Below are positions 54,835 to 63,910 of a stretch of DNA of 64,000 nt, one piece after another. A program made the position numbers and the translations under genes. The first letter of the stretch is position 1. Each line of letters starts with the position of its first letter. The notes beneath the pieces are model-generated. The model ran no database searches, had not been told where the DNA came from, and saw only the letters and a program-made list of their open reading frames with translations. Origin of the DNA: Arsukibacterium sp. (GTDB lineage Bacteria > Pseudomonadota > Gammaproteobacteria > Enterobacterales > Alteromonadaceae); assembly GCF_018402695.1 (NCBI RefSeq), contig NZ_JAGYIM010000024.1, positions 372,001 to 436,000 on the forward strand. The letters are read 5' to 3'.

Positions 54835-56004
54835 ATGCTAATTGATTTCTTTTTTACCCTGCGCAAATACGGCTTAAAAACCAGTATTACCGAGCTGCTG
54901 GATTTACTAAATGCGCTGAAGCAGCAGGTGGTCTTTGCCGACACTGAAGCCTTCTATCAGTTATCACGGCTGTGTCTGGTAAAAGATGAAACCCAGTACG
55001 ATAAATTTGACCGCGCCTTTGCTGACTATTTTGAGGGCGTAGCCGAGGTGGATATCGCGGCCAGTATTCCGCCCGAGTGGCTGGTACCCGAGGTTTTGCG
55101 TAAGTTAAGCGACGAAGATAAAGCCAAGCTGCAGGCGCTGGGTGGCCTGGATAAGTTGCTGCAAACCCTGCGGGAGCGTTTAGCCGAGCAGCAGAAAAAG
55201 CATGCCGGTGGCAATAAATGGATAGGCACCGGCGGTACCTCACCTTTTGGCGCTTATGGCTATAACCCTGAGGGCGTGCGGATTGGCCAGCAGGGCAGTG
55301 GCGCCAGGCGGGCGGTAAAAGTATGGGATAAACGCGAATTTAAAGACTTAGATACTGACAGCGAGCTGAATAACCGCAGCATTAAACTGGCCCTGAAGCA
55401 ACTGCGTAAATTCGCCCGTAGCGGTGCCGAAACTGAGCTGGATTTGCACGGCACGATTCAGGCTACGTCTGAGCAGGCCGGCTGGCTGGATTTACGCTTT
55501 ATCCGTGAACGGCACAACGCCATTAAACTGCTGGTGTTTTTTGATGTCGGTGGCTCAATGGATGACCATATCGAGCAATGTCAGAAACTGTTTGCCGCGG
55601 TAAAAACCGAGTTTAAGCATCTGGAGTTTTTCTACTTTCACAACTGTGTGTATGAAGGGGTGTGGCGCGACAATAAACGTCGCTATACCGAGCAGGTAAA
55701 GGTAGACGACATTGTTCATACCTACGGCAGCGACTATAAGCTGATATTTGTCGGCGATGCCACCATGGGCCCTTATGAAATAGAGTATCCTGGCGGCAGT
55801 GTGGAGCACTTTAACGAGTTACCGGGTAAAGTGTGGTTGCAGCGTTTGTTGAGCCACTATCCCAAAGCAGTATGGCTGAACCCGCAACCAGAGCAGTGGT
55901 GGAGCCACTATTATTCTATCGAGATGATTAACCAGTTAATGGCAAAACGAATGTATCCGCTAACGCTGGACGGGCTGGGCAGGGCAATAAAAACCTTACT
56001 TTGA
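54835..56004 (+). CDS. VWA domain protein (CoxE-like) partner of MoxR ATPase
   Basis: A 389-residue protein. The N-terminal helical half (FFFTLRKYGLKTSITELLDLL) matches the CoxE-type family; the C-terminal von Willebrand A domain begins KLLVFFDVGGSMDDHI. The metal-site motif is DVGGS in place of DxSxS, a variant with Gly at the first Ser position. With the MoxR ATPase it should form a chaperone-like pair; a cofactor target such as a molybdenum enzyme is not encoded nearby. AGG lies upstream of the ATG. Confidence 0.87.
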   Translation: MLIDFFFTLRKYGLKTSITELLDLLNALKQQVVFADTEAFYQLSRLCLVKDETQYDKFDRAFADYFEGVAEVDIAASIPPEWLVPEVLRKLSDEDKAKLQALGGLDKLLQTLRERLAEQQKKHAGGNKWIGTGGTSPFGAYGYNPEGVRIGQQGSGARRAVKVWDKREFKDLDTDSELNNRSIKLALKQLRKFARSGAETELDLHGTIQATSEQAGWLDLRFIRERHNAIKLLVFFDVGGSMDDHIEQCQKLFAAVKTEFKHLEFFYFHNCVYEGVWRDNKRRYTEQVKVDDIVHTYGSDYKLIFVGDATMGPYEIEYPGGSVEHFNELPGKVWLQRLLSHYPKAVWLNPQPEQWWSHYYSIEMINQLMAKRMYPLTLDGLGRAIKTLL

Positions 56005-56067
56005 ACGCATTGGTTTAACGATATTGATACAAACAGAAAAATAACGTAATGACTAAGGACATCCAGC

Positions 56068-57138
56068 ATGACCACACCCTTGCCAACCAAGCCAGTATTA
56101 AAGCAAAGGTTATGGATTTGGTTGCTGTGGCTGGCAGGTTTTTATGGGGTGTGGCTGTTTTTAGTGGCCGGGATGGGGTATTGGCCGACGGCAGTAGCGC
56201 ACTGGCCGATGGCGGTCGCTATGGCGATTGGCAGCTATGCCGCCGGCTCTACGCCAATGGGCGGCGGCACGGTGGGTTTTCCGGTATTGGTACTGCTGTT
56301 TGAACTGCCGGCCAGCCTGGGCCGTGATTTTAGTTTTGCTATTCAGTCTATCGGCATGACCAGTGCCAGTATTTTTATTCTGGCCAGACGCCAACCGCTT
56401 GCCTGGGCCATCTTAAAGGGTGCCATGTTGGGCGCATTACTTGGCACCCCCTTCGGAATTTTCCTGATTGCGCCTTATATTCCTGAGCTGTGGATTAAGT
56501 TGCTGTTTGCTGTAGTCTGGGCCAGTTTTGGTTTACTGCATTTGTTTCGTTTAACTGAAATTGCCGGCCATACCGGCATAACTGACTTCGATGAGCGCTG
56601 GGATTTTAAACTGGGCTTGTGGATTGGCCTGCTGGCAGGGGCAACGGTAGCAGCGGTGACAGGCGTGGGCATCGATATGGTGCTGTATACCGCGCTGGTG
56701 CTGCTCTGCCGCGCCGATTTAAAAATTGCTATTCCAACCTCAGTGGTGATTATGGCCTTTACTTCGGTACTGGGCGTTATCGTAAAAACTGTTTCAGGCC
56801 AGGGTTTGGCACCAGGTGTATTTGAAAACTGGTTGGCTGCGGCGCCGGTGGTGGCAATAGGCGCACCGCTGGGGGTATTTATTGTCGCCAAAATTGGCCG
56901 TAAGCCGACCTTACTGGTAGTGGCAACGCTGTGTGTCGGCCAGTTTATCTGGACCTTGTACTCGGAGCAGCAACGACTTGGTCTGACTGGTATGGCGGTG
57001 GCGCTGCTGGCGGTTGCAGCCTGTCTGGCTGGATTTGAATTGCTGCGGCGTTGGGGGGCTGTGCTGACAGGCGAGAGAACGGCCAAAGCGGTAGCGACGG
57101 CACTGGCTGACACCCAGTGTAAAACAGGCTTATCGTGA
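56068..57138 (+). CDS. TauE/SafE family membrane permease
   Basis: A 356-residue integral membrane protein with about nine hydrophobic segments and the paired glycine-rich segments of the family: AAGSTPMGGGTVGFPVLVLL and GLLAGATVAAVTGVGIDMVL. Family members move sulfite, sulfoacetate or other small anions outwards. It is longer than the usual 250 residues because of an N-terminal extension and a C-terminal tail. AAGGAC precedes the ATG. Sulfur anion transport is plausible but not shown by the neighbours. Confidence 0.85.
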   Translation: MTTPLPTKPVLKQRLWIWLLWLAGFYGVWLFLVAGMGYWPTAVAHWPMAVAMAIGSYAAGSTPMGGGTVGFPVLVLLFELPASLGRDFSFAIQSIGMTSASIFILARRQPLAWAILKGAMLGALLGTPFGIFLIAPYIPELWIKLLFAVVWASFGLLHLFRLTEIAGHTGITDFDERWDFKLGLWIGLLAGATVAAVTGVGIDMVLYTALVLLCRADLKIAIPTSVVIMAFTSVLGVIVKTVSGQGLAPGVFENWLAAAPVVAIGAPLGVFIVAKIGRKPTLLVVATLCVGQFIWTLYSEQQRLGLTGMAVALLAVAACLAGFELLRRWGAVLTGERTAKAVATALADTQCKTGLS

Positions 57139-57195
57139 GGCTGACAGCCCACCAATATTAGGGTAACGTACAGTTTTTAAAAAACAGGAACGCCA

Positions 57196-58056
57196 ATGTT
57201 TAATGCTTTAACTCAGATTGGTTTACCGTTGGCGCTGATCCTGATTATGACCGGCGTCGGCATGAGCCTGCGCCTGGCAGATTTTCGCCGGGTTTTTGCT
57301 GCTCCCAAAGGCTTTATCATTGGCGCCTTAGCGCAGTTGTTCCTGTTGCCACTGGCGGCTATTGTCGTGATAGCGTTATTCAGTTTACAGGCTGAACTGG
57401 CAATAGGCCTGTTTATTCTGGCGCTGTGTCCAGGTGGTACCACCTCGAACTTATACAGTTATCTGAGTAAGGCCGACGTCGGTTTATCGGTTTCGTTAAC
57501 CGCGGTAGTGGGCTTTATCACCCCCTTTACCATACCGCTGCTCGCGGCCTGGGCCATCAGTTTTTACAGCGGTGCTGAATCGCACTTGCAGCTGCCGGTA
57601 GTAAAAACCTGGTTAACCCTGATGATAGTCAGTGTGTTTCCCGTGCTGGTTGGCATGGCGCTGCGAGCGAAATGGCCGGTTTTTGCTAAAGCAGCCGAGC
57701 CGGTGATCAGCCGGTTTTCTATTATTGTGCTGCTGTTGCTGATTGTCAGCATTTCGATAGATTTAGGTGATGACCTTTGGCGCTATATTGCTAAAGCCGG
57801 CCCGGCAGCACTACTGCTTAATCTGACAACGATGCTGCTCGGTTATTTGCTGGGCAAATGGCTGTTGCAGCAGGAGCGCCAGGCGCGCACTATTTGTCTG
57901 GAAGTGGGCCTGCAAAACGGCACCCTGGCGCTGTTAATTACCACTGGTATTTTGCAAAGTTCAGCGATGTCGATAGCGCCCAGCGTCTATAGCCTGCTGA
58001 TGTTTGGCAGTGCCTCGTTATTTGCAATTTGGGCCCGGCGTAACACCGTGATCTAA
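57196..58056 (+). CDS. Bile acid:sodium symporter family (BASS) transporter
   Basis: A 286-residue membrane protein with about nine helices. The family signature ALCPGGTTSNLYSYLSKADV and the crossover segment EVGLQNGTLALLI correspond to the sodium-binding and unwound regions of BASS transporters. Bacterial members import organic anions with sodium; substrate here unknown. AGGAACG lies before the ATG. The CoA-transferase-like gene downstream suggests a carboxylate, an inference from position. Confidence 0.87.
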   Translation: MFNALTQIGLPLALILIMTGVGMSLRLADFRRVFAAPKGFIIGALAQLFLLPLAAIVVIALFSLQAELAIGLFILALCPGGTTSNLYSYLSKADVGLSVSLTAVVGFITPFTIPLLAAWAISFYSGAESHLQLPVVKTWLTLMIVSVFPVLVGMALRAKWPVFAKAAEPVISRFSIIVLLLLIVSISIDLGDDLWRYIAKAGPAALLLNLTTMLLGYLLGKWLLQQERQARTICLEVGLQNGTLALLITTGILQSSAMSIAPSVYSLLMFGSASLFAIWARRNTVI

Positions 58057-58093
58057 TGGTTTTTGGCCAGCATACGGAGATTAAGGTACCGCA

Positions 58094-59998
58094 ATGAGTA
58101 ATATGGATTATGAGCGTATCGTTGATCAGGTGTTAGCGCAAATTGGCCAGCATGTGATCCTGGGGTTGCCCCTTGGTTTAGGTAAACCTAACCGCCTGAT
58201 CAATGCGTTTTATCAACGGGCGTGTCAGGACAAGAATATCCGGCTGGATATTTTCACTGCTTTGTCCCTTAATCCGCCAGTCGCTGGCAGTGAACTGGAA
58301 GCGCGTTTTCTGGACCCATTTGTCCAACGTCATTTTGGTGATGACTATCCGCGGCTGGCGTATGTCGATGCGCTGGCTGCGCAGCAGCTACCGGCCAATG
58401 TGACGATTGCTGAGTTCTATTTTCAATCGGGCAGCATGCTTGGCAATGCACAAGCGCAGCGCCACTATGTGTCGAGCAACTATACGCATGTTGCCAGAGA
58501 TCTGGCTGACAGGGGCGTTAATCTGATCCTGCAACTGGTTGCTCGGCGGCCAACCGACTCTGGCTGGCAATATAGTCTTAGCTGCAACCCGGACGTTACG
58601 TTGGATCTGGTAGAAGAATTGCGCCATCGGTCTGATAAAACATGTCTGATGCTGGCTCAGGTTCACCCGGACCTGCCATTTATGGCGGGAGATGCAGTGG
58701 TTGATGAAGCGTTTTTTCAGCAGATTATTGACCTTGATCCGCAGCAGCGTTTGTTTGCGCTGCCCCGCGGTCCTGTATCAACTCAGGATTATTGTGTCGG
58801 GATGAATGCCAGTGCGCTGGTAGCCGACGGTGGGACCCTGCAACTTGGCATTGGCTCACTGAGCGATGCGCTGGTGCACAGCTTGTTGCAGCGCCAGCAG
58901 CACAATGCGCTTTATCGCCGTTATTTTGACCAGGCCTTGCCCGGACAGGCAGTTATTAAGGCCATTGGGGGCCATGACCAATTTAGCCGCGGACTGTACG
59001 GCGCCAGTGAAATGTTTCTCGATGGTTTTATGCACTTGTATCAAGCCGGGATCCTGAAACGGGAAGTATTTGAAGATGAAGCGTTGCAGCGCCAGGCCAA
59101 TGACGGAGATATGGCCGGGCTGGCAGCTGTGAAAGGTCGTGGTGCCTTGCTGGAAGCCGCCTTTTTTCTGGGCACTGCCGAGTTTTACCACTGGTTGCGG
59201 CAATTGAACGAACAGGAGCAGCCACGTTTTCGGATGAATTCTGTGGGTCGGATCAACCAGCTGTACGGTGGTAACCCGGTGCTGGAAAAATTACAGCGGC
59301 AAAAGGCCCGCTTTATTAATACCTGCATGATGGTAAGCCTGACCGGTGCCGCAACCTCGGATGGCCTGAAAGATCATCAACTGGTGTCCGGGGTTGGCGG
59401 CCAATACAACTTCGTTGCGATGGCGCATGCCATGCGTGATGGCCGCTCAGTCCTGATGCTGCGAAGCACCCGGCAACATGCTGGCAAAACCACATCCACT
59501 ATTGTCTGGGAATACCCGCATTGCACTATTCCGCGCCACTTGCGGGATATCGTCGTAACGGAATACGGCATTGCCGATTTGCGTGGCGCCACCGATGAGG
59601 AGTGTATTAAAGCCCTTATTTGTATTAGTGATAGCCGGTTTCAGCCAATGCTTACCAGCAAAGCAGTGGCCGCCGGTAAGCTGGCAGCCAGCTGGACTAT
59701 TCCTGCTGCAGCAGCGACAAATACGCCGGCCAGTCTGGCATTGCGCTTAGCTGCACTTCACGCAGCAGGTAACATAGTCAGTTATCCTTTTGGCAGCGAT
59801 TTTACCCCGGTGGAACAGCAGCTGATAGCGGCTTTGCAACGGCTGAAACAGCTTAACTATTCCAAATGGCGAATGCTCAGGGCGCTTATTGCCGGCGGCC
59901 CTGCTGCACCTGAGGCGCTATCCCGTATGGGACTTAGCGAGGTGCGGTCACCAAAACAGTGGGTTTACAGCCGGCTGTTACGTTGGGCGCTGAGGTAA
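58094..59998 (+). CDS. Acetyl-CoA hydrolase/transferase family protein
   Basis: A 634-residue class I CoA-transferase-fold protein. The N-terminal domain begins IVDQVLAQIGQHVILGLPLG; the C-terminal acetyl-CoA hydrolase/transferase domain includes GIGSLSDALVHSLL, the GASEMFLDGF segment, VSGVGGQYNFVAMAHA, IVTEYGIADLRGAT motif (here IVVTEYGIADLRG) and HPRFR-like end. It exchanges or hydrolyses acyl-CoA, perhaps using the substrate of the upstream BASS transporter. It is about 100 residues longer than simple acetate CoA-transferases. The alpha/beta hydrolase gene starts 3 bp downstream. Confidence 0.85.
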   Translation: MSNMDYERIVDQVLAQIGQHVILGLPLGLGKPNRLINAFYQRACQDKNIRLDIFTALSLNPPVAGSELEARFLDPFVQRHFGDDYPRLAYVDALAAQQLPANVTIAEFYFQSGSMLGNAQAQRHYVSSNYTHVARDLADRGVNLILQLVARRPTDSGWQYSLSCNPDVTLDLVEELRHRSDKTCLMLAQVHPDLPFMAGDAVVDEAFFQQIIDLDPQQRLFALPRGPVSTQDYCVGMNASALVADGGTLQLGIGSLSDALVHSLLQRQQHNALYRRYFDQALPGQAVIKAIGGHDQFSRGLYGASEMFLDGFMHLYQAGILKREVFEDEALQRQANDGDMAGLAAVKGRGALLEAAFFLGTAEFYHWLRQLNEQEQPRFRMNSVGRINQLYGGNPVLEKLQRQKARFINTCMMVSLTGAATSDGLKDHQLVSGVGGQYNFVAMAHAMRDGRSVLMLRSTRQHAGKTTSTIVWEYPHCTIPRHLRDIVVTEYGIADLRGATDEECIKALICISDSRFQPMLTSKAVAAGKLAASWTIPAAAATNTPASLALRLAALHAAGNIVSYPFGSDFTPVEQQLIAALQRLKQLNYSKWRMLRALIAGGPAAPEALSRMGLSEVRSPKQWVYSRLLRWALR

Positions 59999-60001
59999 AA
60001 A

Positions 60002-61561
60002 GTGTCGGTTGATATCAAAAGGATGATCGCATTGTTGTCGGGAAATTTTGTCAGGATTAGTTTGGGTATTTGCTTATTAGCTGGGTTAAGTTGGTTATAT
60101 TTTTCTGCGTCATCCCCCTCAATGGAGCCGGTTAAAGCAAAGGTTGGTTTGGTTAAATTACCCTGCTGGTTTACCCCGCAGTCAGATTGGCCACAGACCT
60201 ATTGCTACAAAATGTATGTGCCGGAAAATCATCAGCAAAATGCCCGGTTGATTTCATTTCCGATTATTCATTTTAAAAGTTTTGCGGGCGAGAGTCGGCA
60301 ACCGCCGCTAATCCATTTAGGTGCGGGGGGGCCGGGCGCGGCGATGTGGCTGCAGAATCAGCTAATGGTAGAGTTCACGTGGCAGGGTTTTGAACATTCA
60401 GTGTTGAGACAGGGACGGGATTTATTATTAATGGATCCCCGCGGGACGGGTATGGCACAGCCCCGTTTGGATTGTCCATCAATTGTTTCATATGGTTTGC
60501 AACAGTTAAATCAGCGCCAGCTGCAACCAGAGCAGAGTAGTGTCGAAGACCAGATATTGCGGGAATGCATTGCCAGGCTGCAACAGCAGGGCGTTGATGT
60601 GGCGCAATATAACAGCAAGTCAGTTGTTGAGGATTTAAAATTACTGCAACAAGCGTTGCAATTGGAGCAGTGGAGTCTTTTCGGCGTATCTTATGGAGCA
60701 GTATATGCGCTGCTCTATACAAATGAAGCTCCGGAGCATGTCGAGACATTGATCCTGGATAGTCCGGCGTTTCCAGCTGTAAAGAATGTGGAGAATCCTG
60801 CTGGACGCTTTATGGCCACTTTTCAGCAACTTGAAAACTATTGTCAATTTGACGACGCATGCACTGAGCCTCTGCCGGATTTCCCCGAGCGGTTATGGCA
60901 ACTGGCTGAGAAATTAGATCTGCAACCTTTGACTGTTTCGATACCCAGTGGATTCTTCGGCATGAACATTCCCGTTCAATTGTCGGGGGAGATGTTTTTA
61001 AACTTATTAGCATGGGCAGCTTACGACAATGCCATTTACAGGGAACTGCCGCAGATTGTCACTGCACTAGAGCAAGGTAACGTGTCGCCCTTTTACGAGT
61101 ATGTTGACAGCTATGTTTCTTATATCAAGGATAATGACTTTTCTGTGGTAAGCATGGCGAGTCACTTGTGCTTTGATGAAGTCCCCTTTATGGACTATAT
61201 AAAACTGAAACAGTCATTCTCTGAGTTACCTGAAGGATTTCTTCGCGATGCAGGCCTTAGTGCCTACCAATGGCCGGCGTCACTTTGTCCCGTATTTGGC
61301 CCGGGTAACAGTGGCAATGAGATAATGGTAAAGCAAACGCTTACGTCAATTCCTACTCTGTTCTTACAGGGTATTCTGGATACTGTGACGCCGTTAGAGG
61401 ATGTAAAACAGCAAATGCCATTTTTTAGTCGGAGCCAGCTAAGGGTTTATCCGTTGTCGCATGGTGTACATGGCCGACTTGATTGTGTCGACAAAGATTT
61501 AGCCGTGTTTTTAAGTGCGCCGCAGCAAGTCGCCCAACCTGCAGCATGCCAACTTAATTAA
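60002..61561 (+). CDS. Membrane-anchored or exported alpha/beta hydrolase (tripeptidyl aminopeptidase-like)
   Basis: A 519-residue protein. An N-terminal hydrophobic helix (ISLGICLLAGLSWLYFSA) suggests export or anchoring. The alpha/beta hydrolase domain has the HLGAGGPGAAMW oxyanion segment, LMDPRGTGMAQP and nucleophile elbow GVSYGAVYAL; the C-terminal TAP-like part GILDTVTPLEDVKQQM and LSHGVHGRLDC carry the Asp and His. This layout is that of proline iminopeptidase/tripeptidyl aminopeptidases. GTG start proposed at 60002, behind GAGGT. Peptide substrate is likely but unproven. Confidence 0.83.
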   Translation: MSVDIKRMIALLSGNFVRISLGICLLAGLSWLYFSASSPSMEPVKAKVGLVKLPCWFTPQSDWPQTYCYKMYVPENHQQNARLISFPIIHFKSFAGESRQPPLIHLGAGGPGAAMWLQNQLMVEFTWQGFEHSVLRQGRDLLLMDPRGTGMAQPRLDCPSIVSYGLQQLNQRQLQPEQSSVEDQILRECIARLQQQGVDVAQYNSKSVVEDLKLLQQALQLEQWSLFGVSYGAVYALLYTNEAPEHVETLILDSPAFPAVKNVENPAGRFMATFQQLENYCQFDDACTEPLPDFPERLWQLAEKLDLQPLTVSIPSGFFGMNIPVQLSGEMFLNLLAWAAYDNAIYRELPQIVTALEQGNVSPFYEYVDSYVSYIKDNDFSVVSMASHLCFDEVPFMDYIKLKQSFSELPEGFLRDAGLSAYQWPASLCPVFGPGNSGNEIMVKQTLTSIPTLFLQGILDTVTPLEDVKQQMPFFSRSQLRVYPLSHGVHGRLDCVDKDLAVFLSAPQQVAQPAACQLN

Positions 61562-61631
61562 GTGGGCATGCGACCCGCTAAATTCGTCTATTATTTCTTA
61601 AATAACCGCAGCCAGGTAACGCTTTTAACAA

Positions 61632-62525
61632 TTAAAGCTCCAGATACTGCGGCCAGCCCAGCAGTGGGTTGGTTAAACCTTGCTTACCTTCAAAAGCATC
61701 AAGTTTTTCTGGTGAGGCATCCTGTTTTGCCATCGTTTGATAATCTTTAGCAAACTGCAACGTCCTTAAAAGGGCAGGTACAAAATGCTGGCCTAAATCA
61801 TGGCGGATTGCCTCGGCGTTGGCGGCGGGTAATTCGGCCAGCGTTGCTTCCGTTTGCAAGGTAAAAAAGGTGTCGTTAAACCAATGCGGTTGCAACTTTA
61901 TCTGGCAAAGCCGTTTTTTTAAATCCTGCCGGACTTTGTCGCCGCCGGTCAGGGCGCGATAAAATACCACTTCGGCCAACACTTCTTCCAGGCTGAAATG
62001 TTCAAACTCATCAAACTGGCTACGGGCATAAAACTGTTGTTGTAACAGCTGCATCGACTGGCTGCGCCGGTGTTCGGTTAAGGCTTGCTGATAGTGCTGC
62101 CAGCCAGGCCAGTCTTCAGCATCAGGGGGGCTGGAAAGCTGCTGCAGTAGCTGCTCTTCCACGTCACCGTACAACGACTTGCCGCTGCTAACCCGGCTAA
62201 CGGTGCTTAGCATGCTCCAACCTTTCTGAAACGGTTTTACCAACCCTTCCGGCGCCAGCAACAGGGCCAGTGCACGTTGCGGATCTTTATCGGCCAGCTC
62301 CAGTAAGCCGAGACTAACCACACCGATAACGTCATGGGCAGCCTGTTCCAGCAAATGCATTTTGTATTTATTATAAAACTTATCGGCAAATTTTAGGCTC
62401 ATCAGCACGGCTTTGCTTTTAATTTGCATGAGCTGGGCAGAGCTTAACTGCTCTGCGGCAAGGGCATTGTTAATAACCTGGCTCAAAAAGGGGCCGGTAC
62501 TACCGTCACGAACCATTAACTGCAT
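61632..62525 (-). CDS. Hypothetical protein, third gene of an unknown three-gene operon
   Basis: A 297-residue, mostly helical soluble protein without signal peptide or membrane helices; I do not recognise a family. Visible features are an N-terminal helix pair (LSQVINNALAAEQLSSAQLMQIKSKA), a GVVSLGLLELADKDPQRALAL segment and a conserved-looking C-terminal motif NPLLGWPQYLEL. It starts 24 bp after the 253-residue gene and shares its direction, so all three are probably co-transcribed. Real gene: very likely from length and base composition. Function unknown. Confidence 0.7.
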   Translation of the reverse strand: MQLMVRDGSTGPFLSQVINNALAAEQLSSAQLMQIKSKAVLMSLKFADKFYNKYKMHLLEQAAHDVIGVVSLGLLELADKDPQRALALLLAPEGLVKPFQKGWSMLSTVSRVSSGKSLYGDVEEQLLQQLSSPPDAEDWPGWQHYQQALTEHRRSQSMQLLQQQFYARSQFDEFEHFSLEEVLAEVVFYRALTGGDKVRQDLKKRLCQIKLQPHWFNDTFFTLQTEATLAELPAANAEAIRHDLGQHFVPALLRTLQFAKDYQTMAKQDASPEKLDAFEGKQGLTNPLLGWPQYLEL

Positions 62526-62549
62526 TGGGCTTATCCTTTAACTACGGGG

Positions 62550-63311
62550 TTAATCAAGAAAACTGAACATGTCGTCGACTTCAGCAAATTCATCCGTTGC
62601 CTGATTTTTCTCTTTTGCCTGCATCACCAGCTCGGTGGCAAACTTATTAATAATGCCTTCCCACCCCGAGTTTTCGTTGCGGATAAGGGCTTTAATCGCT
62701 TGCTCAACCTGTGGCGCTAACTGTCGGATAAGTGCCAGTAAACTGCGCGGGTCGTCAATGCCCAGGCCATGGGCATCTTCATTCATCTGCCGCTCGGTAT
62801 AGCGCACCGCCTCTTCTAAGTCTTCCTCTTCATCGTGCAGCATATCGTGCAGGCCATCGTCATCGGTAACTGCTTCGCCGCGGTACAATTCAATAAAAGG
62901 AATAGATAAATAGAACAAACCGGCAGGATCGTCAGCTACGCATTCCAGAATTTCGGCTTGTTTCTCTTCGCTATCCTGCGTGCGGATAAGGTAAGTTAAA
63001 AAGTCGAAGGTATGCTGCTGCAGTTCATCAGCATTGTTTTTAATTTTTTCTTCCCAGTACAGCGGTTGCTGGCAAACGATATCGCGGATCCGCTCGGGAC
63101 TCATCAACTCAGAGATAATGGATGGAAACGAAATATCGTGCTGGCTGTTCATTTGAGTCAGCGTGACGATGTCGATATTTTCAATGACTTCAACCAGTTG
63201 CTCATCGCTCATGGTATTAGCTATCAGCTCAAACTTTTTGCTGGCCTGTTTGGGCTCAATTACCGCCAGCTCTTTAATTTCGGCAACCGCAATTTCAATT
63301 AAATTGGTCAT
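62550..63311 (-). CDS. Hypothetical acidic helical protein, middle gene of the unknown operon
   Basis: A 253-residue cytoplasmic protein, acidic throughout, with a strongly acidic patch ([20 protein letters not shown], about residues 150-170). Helical repeats such as [22 protein letters not shown] suggest a TPR- or HEAT-like scaffold in the N-terminal half. No family recognised. Its ATG overlaps the stop of the upstream gene by four bases (ATGA), which indicates translational coupling and fixed stoichiometry. Confidence 0.72.
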   Translation of the reverse strand: MTNLIEIAVAEIKELAVIEPKQASKKFELIANTMSDEQLVEVIENIDIVTLTQMNSQHDISFPSIISELMSPERIRDIVCQQPLYWEEKIKNNADELQQHTFDFLTYLIRTQDSEEKQAEILECVADDPAGLFYLSIPFIELYRGEAVTDDDGLHDMLHDEEEDLEEAVRYTERQMNEDAHGLGIDDPRSLLALIRQLAPQVEQAIKALIRNENSGWEGIINKFATELVMQAKEKNQATDEFAEVDDMFSFLD

Positions 63312-63910
63312 TCAGGTTTCTCTCTGTTAAAGCGAATGTCATCATACTGATTGTCATAGCCGGGCTCGTCAGATTCATCATCGTTATAATTGTCACCGTC
63401 ATAATCGTCGCTGCCACTGTCATAGCCATCAGCGCTGAAATCGTCTTCAGCTGACTGCTCGTTCTCGTCATCATCCACCGATACCGGGCCCTGGCCTGGT
63501 GGGTTGCTCTTGTTGATGGCATCGCCATGTTCCATTAAAAACAGCACCGCGCAGCTTTCAATCAGCAGCGGCTCTGAGAAAGCGCGAATGGCTTTTACCA
63601 ACTCAATATCAGCATTATTAAAGGCGGCAGAGGTTTTAAATTCATCCCACTCTGGTGCCATGCCGGTGCTGAGCCAATGCTGCCATTTCGCTTTGGCGGT
63701 GGGTACAAACTTAACCCTGCCATATAAGGCAACCGGCAGATACTCCGGCAACGACTCCAGCAACTGCGGGTCACGCAGCAAAACGGCTTTCATTTTCGCC
63801 GTGTATTGCTCCAGCGCTTTCGGGGTTTCCGGATCCAGGTAAGATTCAATGTTTTCTCTGGCATCGGTTTGCAGGGCGCGAATGCGCGCTAAATTCAGTT
63901 TTGCAGGCAT
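63308..63910 (-). CDS. Hypothetical protein with acidic low-complexity tail, first gene of the unknown operon
   Basis: A 200-residue protein: an ordered, mainly helical N-terminal part (residues 1-135, [20 protein letters not shown] and [20 protein letters not shown]) and a C-terminal tail of about 60 residues dominated by Asp, Glu, Ser, Tyr and Asn, likely disordered. No family recognised. The bases just before the ATG read ACCTCCTT on the coding strand, which cannot serve as a ribosome site, so initiation is unusual or the start is different. It overlaps the next gene by four bases. Confidence 0.68.
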   Translation of the reverse strand: MPAKLNLARIRALQTDARENIESYLDPETPKALEQYTAKMKAVLLRDPQLLESLPEYLPVALYGRVKFVPTAKAKWQHWLSTGMAPEWDEFKTSAAFNNADIELVKAIRAFSEPLLIESCAVLFLMEHGDAINKSNPPGQGPVSVDDDENEQSAEDDFSADGYDSGSDDYDGDNYNDDESDEPGYDNQYDDIRFNREKPE

